From NCBI GenBank assembly GCA_965242745.1, contig CBDETG010000013.1, positions 5,752-69,751 on the forward strand: DNA of 64,000 bases. Reading direction: 5' to 3'. Below are positions 1 to 9,116 of this stretch, piece by piece. The notes below the pieces were generated by a model. That model did no database searches. It saw nothing but the letters and a program-made list of their open reading frames with translations, and had not been told where the DNA came from. Source of the DNA: JABAAI01 sp965242745 (GTDB lineage: Bacteria > Spirochaetota > Leptospiria > Leptospirales > Leptonemataceae). Each line of letters starts with the position of its first letter. Position 1 is the first letter of the stretch. A program made the translations under genes and the position numbers.

Positions 1-790
1 CTGGCGCAAACGACACGGCAAGGCATAGGCATTGGTCTGGCGCAAACGACACGGCAAGGCATAGGCATTGGTCTGGCGCGGGCGACATCCTTGACGGCAA
101 ATCATAGGCATTGGTCTGGCGCAAACGGTCTTAGCGCCAGACTCTCGCACATCCTGTGCTCGTGACGCAATGCCTATGCCTTGCACTGGATTGTTCTGGT
201 ATGTACAGCTCCAGCAAAAACCATATCTGTTTTGTCAGCCCTGCTTTAGCGCCAGACTCTCGCACATCCTGTGCTCGTGACGCAATGCCTATGATTTGCA
301 CTGGATTGTTGTAGTATGTGCTCGTGACGCAATGCCTATGATTTGCACTGGATTGTTGTATGTGCTCGAGACGCAACTATGCTGCACTGGATTGTTCTAG
401 TAAAAACCATATCTGTTTTGTCAGCCCTGCTTTAGCGCCAGACTCTCACGGCAAATCATAGGCATTGGTCTGGCGCAGCGACATCCTTGTCTTAGCGCCA
501 GACTCTCGCACCTCCATGTGCTCGTGACGCAATGCCTATGATTTGCACTGGATTGTTCTGATATGTACAGCAACAGGTGGGCATTAGGCTTGTGCTGTAG
601 TCCTACGTTGCCGGGCTTGTTCTGGTATGTAACGGATGCTGAGGCCCTGCGCCCCGCGTTCAAGTGCATACATATAAGCTCGGGACGCAATGCCTATGAT
701 TTGCACTGGATTGTTGTAGCATGTGCTCGAGACGCAATGCCTATGCCTTGCACTGGATTGTTCTGGTATGTACAGCTCTTGAGGAAAGGC
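1..790. repeat. Array of interspersed inverted repeats (array 1)
   Basis: No gene is supported here. The stretch is built from a few short modules in both orientations. Module A has the core CATAGGCATTG followed by GTCTGGCGC, for example at 18-44, 57-80, 96-121 and 451-476. Its complement has the core CAATGCCTATG followed by a GCACTGGATTGTT tail, for example near 167, 283, 331, 529, 688 and 736. A separate GCGCCAGACTCTC module recurs at about 131, 249, 435 and 495. The array runs off the left edge. The short open frames in it simply repeat one another and look non-coding. Between 790 and 908 nothing else is visible. Confidence 0.85.
451..546. repeat. Cloverleaf-like repeat, copy 1
   Basis: A 17-bp perfect inverted repeat (GCAAATCATAGGCATTG at 451-467, complement at 530-546) encloses an inner 9-bp hairpin (GTCTGGCGC at 468-476 with GCGCCAGAC at 495-503). 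The second inner arm at about 509-521 is imperfect in this copy. It has the same architecture as the copy at 26325-26420. Pairing was checked by eye only. Confidence 0.7.
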
Positions 791-908
791 GTGCGTAGGG
801 AGTAGCTAGTCTTATTGCCGCGCAAGCCTCTCTTGCGATTTTTGCGCCGCTGCCCAAGCGCAAAAAATGTATCAAACTTCTTGATATAACAAAGCCCATT
901 TGAGCGCT

Positions 909-1838
909 TCATGAAAATAGCATCCTCTGACTTGCATAAGGCTTGGCCATATTGCTTGTATCGTAAATAGGGAAACGAGCAAACAAGGTTTTGGAAGCAG
1001 AAGCGCTTTGGCGCATAGTCTCCAGACTTGCCTCGCCCTCTTGGCTTGCAACAACGCGCCAACGAGGAACTGCAGCGCCTTGCCTGCTTACAGCCTGCGC
1101 CATGAGAAAGCCTCTTTGAAATAGGGCTATGAGTTGTGCGTGGTGGGATGGTAATTTATTGCTTTCTTTCTGGCTTTCGGCCAATGCCTTATAGAAAGGT
1201 AAAACGGATCGGTAAAACCAAGCCATAGGTGAAATATAAGGATCATCTGGGAAGATTTCATCTAAATATTCCGGATATTTCTGCTGAGATATGGCAAATT
1301 TCGTTGTCTGCATATTTATGATAAAGTCATAGCGTAAGGAAAGAAGATGCTGGTAGAGTATCAGCGTCTGTATACGTTGGGAAGCATAAGTCTCATGCAA
1401 GCCTACATATCTTCCCCAAGCCTGCTTTTCAGCGTTACTTAGCCTGCATAAAAACAAGGCGAGCGAGCGCCTTGCTTCCCAAAATCTATCCTGTGCTAAG
1501 AGCTCTAAGGCATCTGCATTACAAACACAATGCTTTTGATCAGGCCAAATTACAAAAGGATTTCTCTCTAGAGCTTGTTTTTCCTGAGGTGAGAGCGTAG
1601 AAGCCTTAAGAATATTTGATGCGCATAACAATTTCTGCATAGAAGGCATAAGGTTATTTTTTCGTAAATAAAGGGTAGGACACCCTAGGCGTCTAAATGC
1701 CTGAAGCAAATTACGGCGCAGCCTAAGGGGGGAACTTGTCTTATGGGGAAGAATGAAAGCAAGGAGTTTTTGGATGCGTTTTCGCTCCTCATCTGCCAGG
1801 GCCTTGTGGTAATAAATATCCGCTAATGAAAGGAGCAT
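909..1838 (-). CDS. Unrecognised 309-residue protein
   Basis: I do not recognise this protein. It is a 309-residue, mainly helical, basic and leucine-rich sequence without a clear signal peptide or membrane segment. It starts at an ATG at 1838, 68 nt after the stop of rpsD on the same strand, so it may be the last gene of that group. The 3' end lies about 120 nt from repeat array 1. The last 50 residues are rich in Ser, Arg and Ala and look less protein-like than the rest, and a second minus-strand frame (872-1054) is open over the same stretch. A late frameshift, or replacement of the C-terminus by rearrangement next to the array, is therefore possible. This is inference. Confidence 0.55.
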   Translation of the reverse strand: MLLSLADIYYHKALADEERKRIQKLLAFILPHKTSSPLRLRRNLLQAFRRLGCPTLYLRKNNLMPSMQKLLCASNILKASTLSPQEKQALERNPFVIWPDQKHCVCNADALELLAQDRFWEARRSLALFLCRLSNAEKQAWGRYVGLHETYASQRIQTLILYQHLLSLRYDFIINMQTTKFAISQQKYPEYLDEIFPDDPYISPMAWFYRSVLPFYKALAESQKESNKLPSHHAQLIALFQRGFLMAQAVSRQGAAVPRWRVVASQEGEASLETMRQSASASKTLFARFPIYDTSNMAKPYASQRMLFS

Positions 1839-1906
1839 GATGCTACTCTACGCAGTGTTTTCAAGCAAAGCAAGTCCAAGATGCTGCAAGCGGCAATACG
1901 CACATC

Positions 1907-2521
1907 TCACATCCTTTGCGCATAATACTCAATCACCAGCTGTTCATCTACTTGTATAGGTATATCATCCCGCGCAGGCAAAGCTTCCATACGCCCTTCA
2001 AGCGTGCCAGGGTTAAAACTTAGAAAAGGGGGCAGACGTAAAGATGGCTGCGCTATGGACGCAAGGATATGTTCTTTTTTTTGGCTTTTTTGACGCAGTG
2101 AAATAAATTGGCCCGGACGGACTCGGTAACTGGGTATATTTACTCCCCCTGAGTCTACAAGCACATGGCCATGCGCAACAAGCTGGCGGGCAGCAGGGAT
2201 TGTAGGGGCAAGCCCCATGCGAAAGATGACATTGTCTAGCCTCTGTTCCAAAAGGCGAAGCAAGACTATCCCTGTAGGTTCACGCTCATTTTTGGCTTCA
2301 ATCATAAGGCGTCTGAGTTGACGCTCGCCTAAACCATAATTGCAGCGAATTTTCTGTTTCTCCAGCAGGCGCCTTCGGAATTCGCTTGCGCGGCTGCGCC
2401 TTCCCTGAGCGCCATGTCCGGGGGGATAGGTTTTTTTGCGGGGAGACTTCCTTGTCAAGCCTGCCAAGGGCACTCCTAAACGTCTAACTTTTCGAAGGCG
2501 TGGTCCAGTATAGCGAGCCAT
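1907..2521 (-). CDS. rpsD: 30S ribosomal protein S4
   Basis: Ribosomal protein S4, a primary 16S rRNA binder and assembly protein of the small subunit. The 204-residue product begins MARYTGPRLRKVRRLG. It has the N-terminal S4 domain, then the S4 RNA-binding fold at about residues 90-160 (LEQRLDNVIFRMG, followed by RQLVAHGHVLV). The zinc-binding cysteines near the N-terminus that some S4 proteins have are absent, so this is the C-minus form. An upstream in-frame start at 2593 would add 24 residues unlike S4, so 2521 was chosen. The gene is not in an alpha operon here; its neighbours are a DsbA-like lipoprotein upstream and an unknown gene downstream. Confidence 0.97.
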   Translation of the reverse strand: MARYTGPRLRKVRRLGVPLAGLTRKSPRKKTYPPGHGAQGRRSRASEFRRRLLEKQKIRCNYGLGERQLRRLMIEAKNEREPTGIVLLRLLEQRLDNVIFRMGLAPTIPAARQLVAHGHVLVDSGGVNIPSYRVRPGQFISLRQKSQKKEHILASIAQPSLRLPPFLSFNPGTLEGRMEALPARDDIPIQVDEQLVIEYYAQRM

Positions 2522-2650
2522 AGTTTTTCTCTTATCAGATAATATTGCCTTTAGGCCATCGTAGCCGAGAAGGATGCGCCCGCCCTCCAACAATAGAGAG
2601 CGAGCGGGGCAGACGCCTCTTAATAAAATAGTATCAATACTACCAGGGCA

Positions 2651-3712
2651 TCAATGGTATTGCGCAAGCTCTTCTTGAATGATAGCATCAAAGCTTGCAA
2701 AAGGTTGAGCTCCCGAAAGAGGCTTCCCATTGATAAAGAAGTAAGGTATACCTCTAACACCCAGCCGTACACCTTCCTGATGGTCTGCTAAAATCTCCTC
2801 TTTGATGGCTGCGCTTTGCACGCATTCCTTGAAGCTTGCCATATTAATGCCGCCTAGCTTCTCCACTTCTTTGTCCATCTGAGCTTGTTGGAAGACACTT
2901 CGATCTTTTTCTGAAGAGAAGACCGTATCAAAAAGCTGCCAATACTTAGCTGGGTCCTGCTTGTGCACGCAGGCAGTAGCCTGATGAGCGTAAAGCGAGT
3001 TAAGGCGTAAGGGATAATCTTTCACTACCCACTTTAACTTCGCTTTGTATTTGTCACGCAGCTGTGCTGCTGTTGCCTGCACCCTTTTACAGTAAGGACA
3101 TTCATAGCCGGAAAATTCCACCACTAAGAGCGCGCCCTTTTGGCTGCCGGGTCGGGTAGGTTCTCCATTGACTTGTATTTTTTTACGCTCCACTGGACCC
3201 AGCTCATAGTTGTACTTACGCATGAGCCCGCGCTTTTCCTGTTCTACCAATTCCCTCGTTTTTTGAGAACGAATGTAGCTTACCAATTGCCCTCGAACGT
3301 TCTCTAAACTTTCATCCTTGATCTGCCCTTGCTGCTTAAAGCTGTTATACAGGTTTTGGATCTCCTGCTCTTGCGGCATACCAACTTTCTCTTCTATTGT
3401 GCGCCTGTAAGCAAGATGGTCTTTGAGACCGGCTTCCTTAGCAGCCCTTTCAAAGAGCTTCCTCTCACCTAAGACCTTGAGATACCGTTTGAGCTCGTCA
3501 TTGTAGTTTTTTTTCAAACTAGCGTAATACTCCGGCATTTCATCTTTCAAATGAGATTCGGTATAACGTGTTCCATCTACATCTACATAAGGCCCGCTTT
3601 CACTACATAATATCATGAAAAAAGGACAAAGGCAGAGAATCAAAAATCTTGTAAAAATTACTCTGTAATTTTTTTCACCATAATTGTTTATATCTAAGTC
3701 TCGTGTTTGCAT
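2651..3712 (-). CDS. DsbA/thioredoxin-fold lipoprotein with CPYC motif
   Basis: Probable exported thiol-disulfide oxidoreductase of 353 residues. The N-terminus has a hydrophobic segment (about residues 18-36) ending in FMILC followed by SESG, which fits a relaxed spirochaetal lipobox, so it is likely a lipoprotein facing the periplasm. A charged helical region (about 40-185) precedes a thioredoxin-4/DsbA-type domain (about 195-350). That domain has GYECPYCKR as the CxxC active site and a GIPYFFING segment with the cis-proline. The helical part resembles the chaperone-like N-terminal regions of other DsbA-fused lipoproteins. Start: ATG at 3712 has GGAGGG 4 nt upstream; an earlier in-frame ATG at 3754 lacks this. 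The substrate is unknown. Confidence 0.85.
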   Translation of the reverse strand: MQTRDLDINNYGEKNYRVIFTRFLILCLCPFFMILCSESGPYVDVDGTRYTESHLKDEMPEYYASLKKNYNDELKRYLKVLGERKLFERAAKEAGLKDHLAYRRTIEEKVGMPQEQEIQNLYNSFKQQGQIKDESLENVRGQLVSYIRSQKTRELVEQEKRGLMRKYNYELGPVERKKIQVNGEPTRPGSQKGALLVVEFSGYECPYCKRVQATAAQLRDKYKAKLKWVVKDYPLRLNSLYAHQATACVHKQDPAKYWQLFDTVFSSEKDRSVFQQAQMDKEVEKLGGINMASFKECVQSAAIKEEILADHQEGVRLGVRGIPYFFINGKPLSGAQPFASFDAIIQEELAQYH

Positions 3713-3803
3713 TTTCCCTCCAAAGAAAATATGAATGTGAAGCATCATAAACAAACGCTAAAAGAAGCAGCTCAGAAATAGACAAGCAGAAATATACGCG
3801 GCG

Positions 3804-4118
3804 CTAGTCCATAATGCAATTTCCGCTGAAACGAGCTCCTTTCTCTACTTCGAGTTCTGATGTGCGGATATCACCAACAAGCTGCGCATTTTTGCGTAAG
3901 CTAAGCTTCTTAGCAGCAAAAACATTGCCCTGTACATAACCATCCACACATACCTCATCAGCATCGATGTCAGCCTCTATCCGAGCAGCAGATCCAATCT
4001 GCAGCTCTCCGGGACTTTGTATATAACCTTGCAAAGTCCCATGAATCACGAGAGATTCCTTAAGATGGAGTTTCCCGCGAAGCTTGATATCTTCACTGAG
4101 TATCGTAGTGTTTGCCAT
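3804..4118 (-). CDS. Bactofilin
   Basis: Small polymer-forming cytoskeletal protein of the bactofilin family (DUF583/CcmA type), 104 residues. Nearly the whole length is the beta-helix core. Short strands repeat with small and hydrophobic residues, such as LRGKLHLKESLVIHGTLQG and VDGYVQGNVFAAKKLSLR, ending in GDIRTSELEVEKGARFSG. Bactofilins form nucleotide-independent filaments at the membrane and often work with peptidoglycan-modifying enzymes in cell shape. No M23 peptidase is adjacent here, although two are encoded elsewhere in the window. The gene lies 91 nt upstream of the DsbA-like lipoprotein and on the same strand. Confidence 0.93.
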   Translation of the reverse strand: MANTTILSEDIKLRGKLHLKESLVIHGTLQGYIQSPGELQIGSAARIEADIDADEVCVDGYVQGNVFAAKKLSLRKNAQLVGDIRTSELEVEKGARFSGNCIMD

Positions 4119-4276
4119 GTGCTTCCATTGCCGTGAGCTGCAAGCTTCTTTACAATAGAAGCGCTACTTCCCACAGCAGGTGTAGTACATAAAGACAAGT
4201 AAAATTGTGTCAAGCACTTAAAATAGAAATTTTACTTTTTTCTTCACTCTTCTGGGAAGCAAAGCAAAGGCTGTAT

Positions 4277-4684
4277 CTAAGCCTGAAGAAAAGCCTCTGG
4301 AAAGCAAGAAGCGCATCCTTTGATTTTCAGCTTGTGCTTGTCTATACGAGGATGGGATAGGGCAAAAATGTGTTCTGTCTTTTGCAGCGCCTTCCTGCAT
4401 ATAGGACATCTTCTATGTAATGTAGCGCCTGCTGCTATGCAATGCACGCAGCCTTTGATACGAGTTTGCACTTCTACGCCAAGGATTTCTGTTTGATCAG
4501 AGCGAAGCTTTTCTCCCGGATACAGAGCGCTGTTGCATAGGGGGCAATAGCCTTTGATCCTGCGCTGCGCTTTCTCTGCTTTTTTTGAGGATTGCTCAGG
4601 CTGCATGGGGAAAAGCATCCATAGAAGAAGAGCCACGCATGGGATACAAAGGCTTATGATGAAAAGAGGAACGTGATCTGACAT
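4277..4684 (-). CDS. Membrane-anchored zinc-ribbon protein, function unknown
   Basis: A 135-residue protein with one N-terminal membrane segment (about residues 7-26) followed by a cytoplasmic or periplasmic region carrying four CxxC motifs: CPLC, CVHC, CPIC and CASC. These could form two zinc ribbons. The phrases RIKGYCPLC, RIKGCVHC and KIKGCASC show an internally repeated knuckle. I cannot name a function. The gene is first in a minus-strand run ahead of the bactofilin, and no promoter was identified. The 191 nt upstream to moaA (4685-4875), read divergently, hold nothing recognisable. Confidence 0.75.
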   Translation of the reverse strand: MSDHVPLFIISLCIPCVALLLWMLFPMQPEQSSKKAEKAQRRIKGYCPLCNSALYPGEKLRSDQTEILGVEVQTRIKGCVHCIAAGATLHRRCPICRKALQKTEHIFALSHPRIDKHKLKIKGCASCFPEAFLQA

Positions 4685-4875
4685 GCTGCCTTGCTTTTTA
4701 GTTTTTTGGGTTACGCTGGAAACTTGCGCATAAAGTCTTGATTCACAGACTCTATCGACAGCCTGCTATACATGTCTCCTGCAAAAAAGTGCTGGCCTCT
4801 GTACTCCTGGCAGTGATTCTTTGAGGCAGGCTTGCGGGTATTGCTAAAGCGCCCGCTCTTTGCTCATAGCGCAAG

Positions 4876-5865
4876 ATGCTTCAGGATTCCTTTCACAGAA
4901 ACATTGATTATGCACGTATAGCCGTGACAGATCGCTGCAATCTGCGCTGCCATTATTGTATGCCTGCCGGAATTAGGTATGGAAAGCAAAGAAAGCTCTT
5001 AAGCCTTGATGAAATATACGTGTTATTGAAGGTTTTAGGTGAGATGGGCTTTAAGAAGCTGCGCTTTACGGGAGGTGAGCCCTTTCTAAGGCCAAATTTT
5101 ATGAAGCTTTTGCAAAAAACACAGGCGCTGCAAAGCTTTAGCTCTTTGCGCATTACTTCCAACGGCGTGCTTATTCAAAAGCACCTGCGGGAATTAAAAG
5201 AGCTGGGTATTCTGGATATTAATCTCAGTCTTGACAGCCTTGATCCAAAAAGATTCCAAAGGATCACGCGCGCTAAGCATTTCCCAAAAGTAATGGAGGC
5301 CTTAGAAAGCATGCTTGCCCTGGGTTTTCGAATAAAGATCAACAGCGTGATTATGCGGGACCTCAATGAGGAAGAGATCCTTCCTCTATCTTTACTAAGT
5401 AAAGACGAGCCTATTGATGTGAGATTCATAGAAGAGATGCCATTTAATGGCACAGGGAGTTTTGATACAAACATTGTCCGCGCCAAAGAGATCGAAGCTC
5501 TCCTTAAGCAGGCCTATCCTGCAATGTCTAAGCTGCCCATGCAGGCCGGCTCTACAACGCAGGCATACGCCGTGCCAAAACATAAAGGCAAGATAGGGAT
5601 CATAGCGGCATATAGCAGATTCTTTTGCGGCACATGCAATCGCCTGCGTATTACAGCCAAGGGTGAGATCAAAAACTGCCTTTATGATAATGGCATCTTC
5701 AGCATGCGCGATTATTTGAGACAAGGCGCTTCTCCTGCTGCCTTAGCTGAGAAGATCAAAGAGCTACTAAGACTCAAGCCAAAAGACGGTTTTGAAGCAG
5801 AGAGGAGACTTGCTCAGGGGGGACAGACCTTGGCCAAGATGAGCATGAGTACGATAGGGGGATAA
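4876..5865 (+). CDS. moaA: GTP 3',8-cyclase, molybdopterin biosynthesis
   Basis: Radical-SAM enzyme that converts GTP to 3',8-cyclo-7,8-dihydro-GTP, the first step of molybdenum cofactor synthesis. The 329-residue protein has the N-terminal cluster motif CNLRCHYC (about residues 22-29) and the GGEP SAM-binding motif. The C-terminal second cluster (CGTC, then a further Cys 13 residues later in the GEIKNCLYDN segment) binds GTP. It ends in Gly-Gly, as MoaA proteins need for activity. moeA follows after 6 nt, so the two are probably co-transcribed. MoaC, MoaD, MoaE and Mob genes are not in this window. Confidence 0.95.
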   Translation: MLQDSFHRNIDYARIAVTDRCNLRCHYCMPAGIRYGKQRKLLSLDEIYVLLKVLGEMGFKKLRFTGGEPFLRPNFMKLLQKTQALQSFSSLRITSNGVLIQKHLRELKELGILDINLSLDSLDPKRFQRITRAKHFPKVMEALESMLALGFRIKINSVIMRDLNEEEILPLSLLSKDEPIDVRFIEEMPFNGTGSFDTNIVRAKEIEALLKQAYPAMSKLPMQAGSTTQAYAVPKHKGKIGIIAAYSRFFCGTCNRLRITAKGEIKNCLYDNGIFSMRDYLRQGASPAALAEKIKELLRLKPKDGFEAERRLAQGGQTLAKMSMSTIGG

Positions 5866-5871
5866 GCAAGC

Positions 5872-7092
5872 ATGACTGAGTATATGATAACATATGAACG
5901 AGCTCTTAGTATACTTTCTATGTATGGCTTTGCTGCCAAAGAAGGCATGCTCCCCCTGCCTGAGGCTTATGGGCATGTTCTGGCTGAGGACATAAAGGCA
6001 GATAGAAGTTTCCCGCCCTTTGACAGAGTAGGCATGGACGGCATCGCTGTGCAAAGCCGGGCCTTTGATCAAGGGAGAAGGGAGTTTTTGATAGAAGGGA
6101 TCGCGCCTGCTGGCGCAAAACAAAGGCAGCTCATAAACAAGGAGCATTGTTTGGAAGTTATGACTGGAGCCATCCTTCCAAAGAATACGGATACTGTGGT
6201 GCCCTGCGAGGACATCAGCTTTCAGGACGGCAAGGCTTTACTCCAATCAAGCAAGATAGAGCCAAGGCAAAACATTCATGCAGAAGCTTCTGACGCAATG
6301 CAAGGGGACGTGCTCCTTTCTAGGGGAACATATATCTCCAGCGCAGAAGTTGCTATTCTTGCTGCAGTTGGGAAAGTTCAGGTGAAGGTCTTCCAACTGC
6401 CTCGGACCATAATCGTATCTACCGGAGATGAGCTTGTCTTGCCTGAGCAAAGGCCTAAGCCGTTTCAAATAAGAGATTCCAATGCCTATGCTATCAAAAG
6501 TATTCTGGAAACTTGGGGCATCTGCGCCCAGCTAACTCACCTTAAAGATGACAAAGAAAGCATGCTGCAAGAAGCGCTGCGAATGCTTGAAGCATACGAG
6601 GTCTTGATCTTCAGCGGCGGGATTTCTAAGGGAAAATGCGACTACCTTCCTGAAGTATTGGCAGAGCTGCAGATGGTAGAAAGCTTGTTCTCCAAAGTCA
6701 AGCAGCGGCCAGGAAAACCCTTTTGTTTTGCAAAGACGAATACGGGGAAATATATTTTTGCGCTGCCTGGCAATCCCGTATCTTCTTTTGCATGTATCTG
6801 GATATACTTCAGGCATTGGCTCTTGTCTTCCCTTCAGGTGCAGGGAGACTGGCCCTGCTATGCAGTACTAAAGCATGACGTAGAATTTCTTCCGGAGCTT
6901 ACGTATTTCCTCGAAGCAAAAGTGCGATGCGCAGATACCGGTCTTTTAGAAGCTTTTCCCAAAGCACAAAGGAGCTCTGGGAATGTAGTAAAGCTTGGCG
7001 CAGCTGACGGCTTTCTTATTTTGCCTAGAGAGAAAAATGTTTTTCAGAAGGGAGAAGCATATCCCTTTATTTTTTACAGGAGACATATGTGA
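5872..7092 (+). CDS. moeA: Molybdopterin molybdenumtransferase
   Basis: Inserts molybdate into adenylated molybdopterin to give the active cofactor. The 406-residue protein has the family order. FPPFDRVGMDGIAV lies near the N-terminus. The MPT-binding MogA-like domain follows, with VSTGDELVLP and IRDSNAYA, then FSGGISKGKCDYLPEVL and RPGKPFCFA with FALPGNPVSSF. A short C-terminal beta domain completes it. The start ATG is 6 nt after moaA, and the stop overlaps the GTG start of the following WD40-like gene, so the three genes appear coupled in translation. Confidence 0.95.
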   Translation: MTEYMITYERALSILSMYGFAAKEGMLPLPEAYGHVLAEDIKADRSFPPFDRVGMDGIAVQSRAFDQGRREFLIEGIAPAGAKQRQLINKEHCLEVMTGAILPKNTDTVVPCEDISFQDGKALLQSSKIEPRQNIHAEASDAMQGDVLLSRGTYISSAEVAILAAVGKVQVKVFQLPRTIIVSTGDELVLPEQRPKPFQIRDSNAYAIKSILETWGICAQLTHLKDDKESMLQEALRMLEAYEVLIFSGGISKGKCDYLPEVLAELQMVESLFSKVKQRPGKPFCFAKTNTGKYIFALPGNPVSSFACIWIYFRHWLLSSLQVQGDWPCYAVLKHDVEFLPELTYFLEAKVRCADTGLLEAFPKAQRSSGNVVKLGAADGFLILPREKNVFQKGEAYPFIFYRRHM

Positions 7093-8231
7093 AAGCAAGC
7101 AGCAAAACAGCCTGTCTTCCTATTCTGTGCTGCAATCTCATTTCCTTCTTTGCTCTCTGGCAGATGGGAGAGGCGGCAGCGCATCCATTGCATTACGATT
7201 CACTTAGCAAGCAAGGCGTCATAGCGAGAGATTTTCCCTTGCCTAAAAAAATACAAAGCATTGCCTTTCATCCAAGGGGGCGTCTTTTGGCGCTTTCTTT
7301 GCATGACGGCGCTTTGCTCTTATGGGACAGTTACGAAAAAAAGGCGCTCAGCTCCATTTCTCCTGAGAGCTGTTCTGGGAAGCATTTTGCTTTCAGCCCC
7401 AAGGGCAGCTATGTATTTCCCCGCTATAGAAAAAATTGCCGCATCATACATGCCGGCAAAATCAGCAGCCCGGTGCAAATCTGGCAGCTTTCCCAAGAGA
7501 AGGGGGACTTCAGGCTAAAACCTATACTATTGCATAGACACAAAGGCAGGCTTCTTCATATACAAATAGATCAGGAGGAAAGGCTCTTAGGGAGTATAGC
7601 TCAGGATGGAGTTATGAAGGCATGGTCTTTGCAAAACAAGGCCCTGCGCCATAGCCTGCGAGTGCCTGCATCTTCCTCAGAGCGTCCCGCCCTCCTGCCT
7701 TATGCCTTAGGACCTTTGCTAAGGGTCGCAGCTGTACGCCATTGGCAGGACTATTATATGCTACTTTATGGCTTGAACTCAAAAAGAAATGCAAGCAAAC
7801 TCCTACACCGTACAGAATATCCTTTCCACAGCAGGCAGAGGCTCTTTTGTTTTTCTCCTAATGGACGCTATTACTTTGATGGCATGCGCATAAGGGCTAT
7901 TTACGAAAAAACAAGCTCTTATATCCCACTACAACTGCCTTCTCCACTGCTTAGCAAGGACAGCCCTCGTCTGGCTCTTTTTCATCCAAATGGACAAAGC
8001 CTTGTTATTGTTTTAAGGAGCGCTCCCTGCTATGGAAAAACAAAGCGCATGAGCTGCGTCAATACAAGCATCTTAAGGTTTTACAACAGTCTTAACGGCA
8101 GAGAGCTCTTTTCCTTGTACCTTCCTATGACAGTAGATGCTCTCAGCTTTCATCCAAGCGGGGAAATGCTTGCCTTAGTTTCTGGTCATCATCTCCTTTT
8201 CCTCTTTTTTCCATCCGCAAAGCTTAGCTAA
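7089..8231 (+). CDS. Exported WD40-like beta-propeller protein
   Basis: A 380-residue protein with an N-terminal signal-like segment (about residues 8-33, possible cleavage after GEAAA) and WD40-type blades. Examples are IQSIAFHPRGRLLALSLHDG ending in LLLWDS and LLGSIAQDGVMKAWSL; near the C-terminus are FHPNGQSLVIV and FHPSGEMLALVSG. The GTG start overlaps the moeA stop (ATGTGA), which suggests translational coupling. No function can be assigned, since such propellers are binding scaffolds. The link with molybdopterin genes is positional only. The stop lies 44 nt from the convergent M14 peptidase. Confidence 0.7.
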   Translation: MKASSKTACLPILCCNLISFFALWQMGEAAAHPLHYDSLSKQGVIARDFPLPKKIQSIAFHPRGRLLALSLHDGALLLWDSYEKKALSSISPESCSGKHFAFSPKGSYVFPRYRKNCRIIHAGKISSPVQIWQLSQEKGDFRLKPILLHRHKGRLLHIQIDQEERLLGSIAQDGVMKAWSLQNKALRHSLRVPASSSERPALLPYALGPLLRVAAVRHWQDYYMLLYGLNSKRNASKLLHRTEYPFHSRQRLFCFSPNGRYYFDGMRIRAIYEKTSSYIPLQLPSPLLSKDSPRLALFHPNGQSLVIVLRSAPCYGKTKRMSCVNTSILRFYNSLNGRELFSLYLPMTVDALSFHPSGEMLALVSGHHLLFLFFPSAKLS

Positions 8232-8275
8232 ATAAAAAGGAGCTACTATTCCAGACCAAGAATAGGGAAAAGGGG

Positions 8276-9004
8276 CTATGAGGAAGTATAATATTCGCAG
8301 GCAAGACGCAGCGCCTCATGGTGCATATGCCATACTTCTTGTTCTTTTTGTCCGCTTAAGATTTCCAAAGTGATCGTAGAGATAGCCCTTTCCCATCCGG
8401 CATAAGTACCTAAACTTCCTGGAGTAGGATAGCCGATGTCCCCATTGGGAGGGAGCCCATTTTTGGAAGACATATACATGGCAAGTTCTGCGCAGGGCCC
8501 ATTGTAGTTGATCATAGCTTTCTCATAAGAGTGCAGGGAGAGAATTAAGGCTGGCCGAATGCTTTGCAGCAAACGGAGCGCTGCCTTGCTTTCTGGTTCA
8601 CTTTTAGGAGCAGGGCCCGGATAATAGCGCGGGTTCTCAAAGTCCCGCTTCCAGTCTGCAGAGGGAAGATTACGATTTAGATCTACATTGCGGTGATTGG
8701 TTCTGCGATTTTGCCGGCAGCCGTCTGGATTGAGGCGCGGGCAGACATAAAGGCTGAGTTTTTCGCTCGTACAAATCCTGCCTTGCTGGAGCTCTTTTAG
8801 GAAGCGCTCGGCAAGCAGATAGCCTTCGCTTTCATCTCCATGCACGCCTCCTATGAGCAGGACGGGGCATCTGCCTGCTCCATGCCTATAGAGCATAATT
8901 TTTCTGCCTAAGACGCTTGCGCCGATGGCCTTGCTTTGCTTAGATTTAGGAAGACGAAAAAACAAAACACTTCTTTTTCTATCACTTGAACTTTTGTCAA
9001 TCAT
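8276..9004 (-). CDS. M14-family zinc carboxypeptidase, MpaA-like
   Basis: Probable metallocarboxypeptidase acting on murein-derived peptides, 242 residues. The zinc motif HGDESEG (HxxE) lies at about residues 54-60. An NPDG motif, the substrate-binding stretch NRRTNHRNVDLNRNLP, a second zinc histidine in LSLHSYEKA and a catalytic glutamate in ITLEILSG follow in family order. No signal peptide is evident, which fits cytoplasmic murein-peptide amidases. ATG at 9004 was chosen. A longer frame to 9139 would run through the DUF262 remnant and direct repeat on the opposite strand and adds no M14-like sequence. Confidence 0.82.
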   Translation of the reverse strand: MIDKSSSDRKRSVLFFRLPKSKQSKAIGASVLGRKIMLYRHGAGRCPVLLIGGVHGDESEGYLLAERFLKELQQGRICTSEKLSLYVCPRLNPDGCRQNRRTNHRNVDLNRNLPSADWKRDFENPRYYPGPAPKSEPESKAALRLLQSIRPALILSLHSYEKAMINYNGPCAELAMYMSSKNGLPPNGDIGYPTPGSLGTYAGWERAISTITLEILSGQKEQEVWHMHHEALRLACEYYTSS

Positions 9005-9038
9005 CTTTATGTTTATCTTTATATTTGCGCAGTGGTAA

Positions 9039-9116
9039 AATCGCAGAACTATACAAGAGTCCATAAAACGAATAGAAAAGCTTACTGCCCATGCGCTTGC
9101 AATATGGAAAGCATAA
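9039..9116 (+). pseudogene. 3' remnant of a DUF262/DUF1524 gene
   Basis: Twenty-five codons plus stop, in frame, reading about IQESIKRIEKLTAHALAIW at the end. This matches the C-terminus of the intact neighbour (EIQKRAEWLTAHALAIW) in reading frame, wording and stop position. An in-frame TAA at 9036-9038 closes it upstream, and no start is present. It is best read as the leftover tail of a second paralogue lying directly upstream of the intact gene. Confidence 0.75.

Noticed and set aside
1..790. CRISPR array
   Set aside because: Units occur in both orientations and are not separated by unique spacers of constant length; no cas genes are in the window.
131..1062. Several short open frames on both strands of repeat array 1
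   Set aside because: They encode the same few words again and again because the DNA repeats; no start signals, domains or codon bias support them.
8246..8265. CTATTC/GAATAG hairpin between convergent genes as a terminator
   Set aside because: Only six AT-rich base pairs and no adjacent T-run; could be chance.
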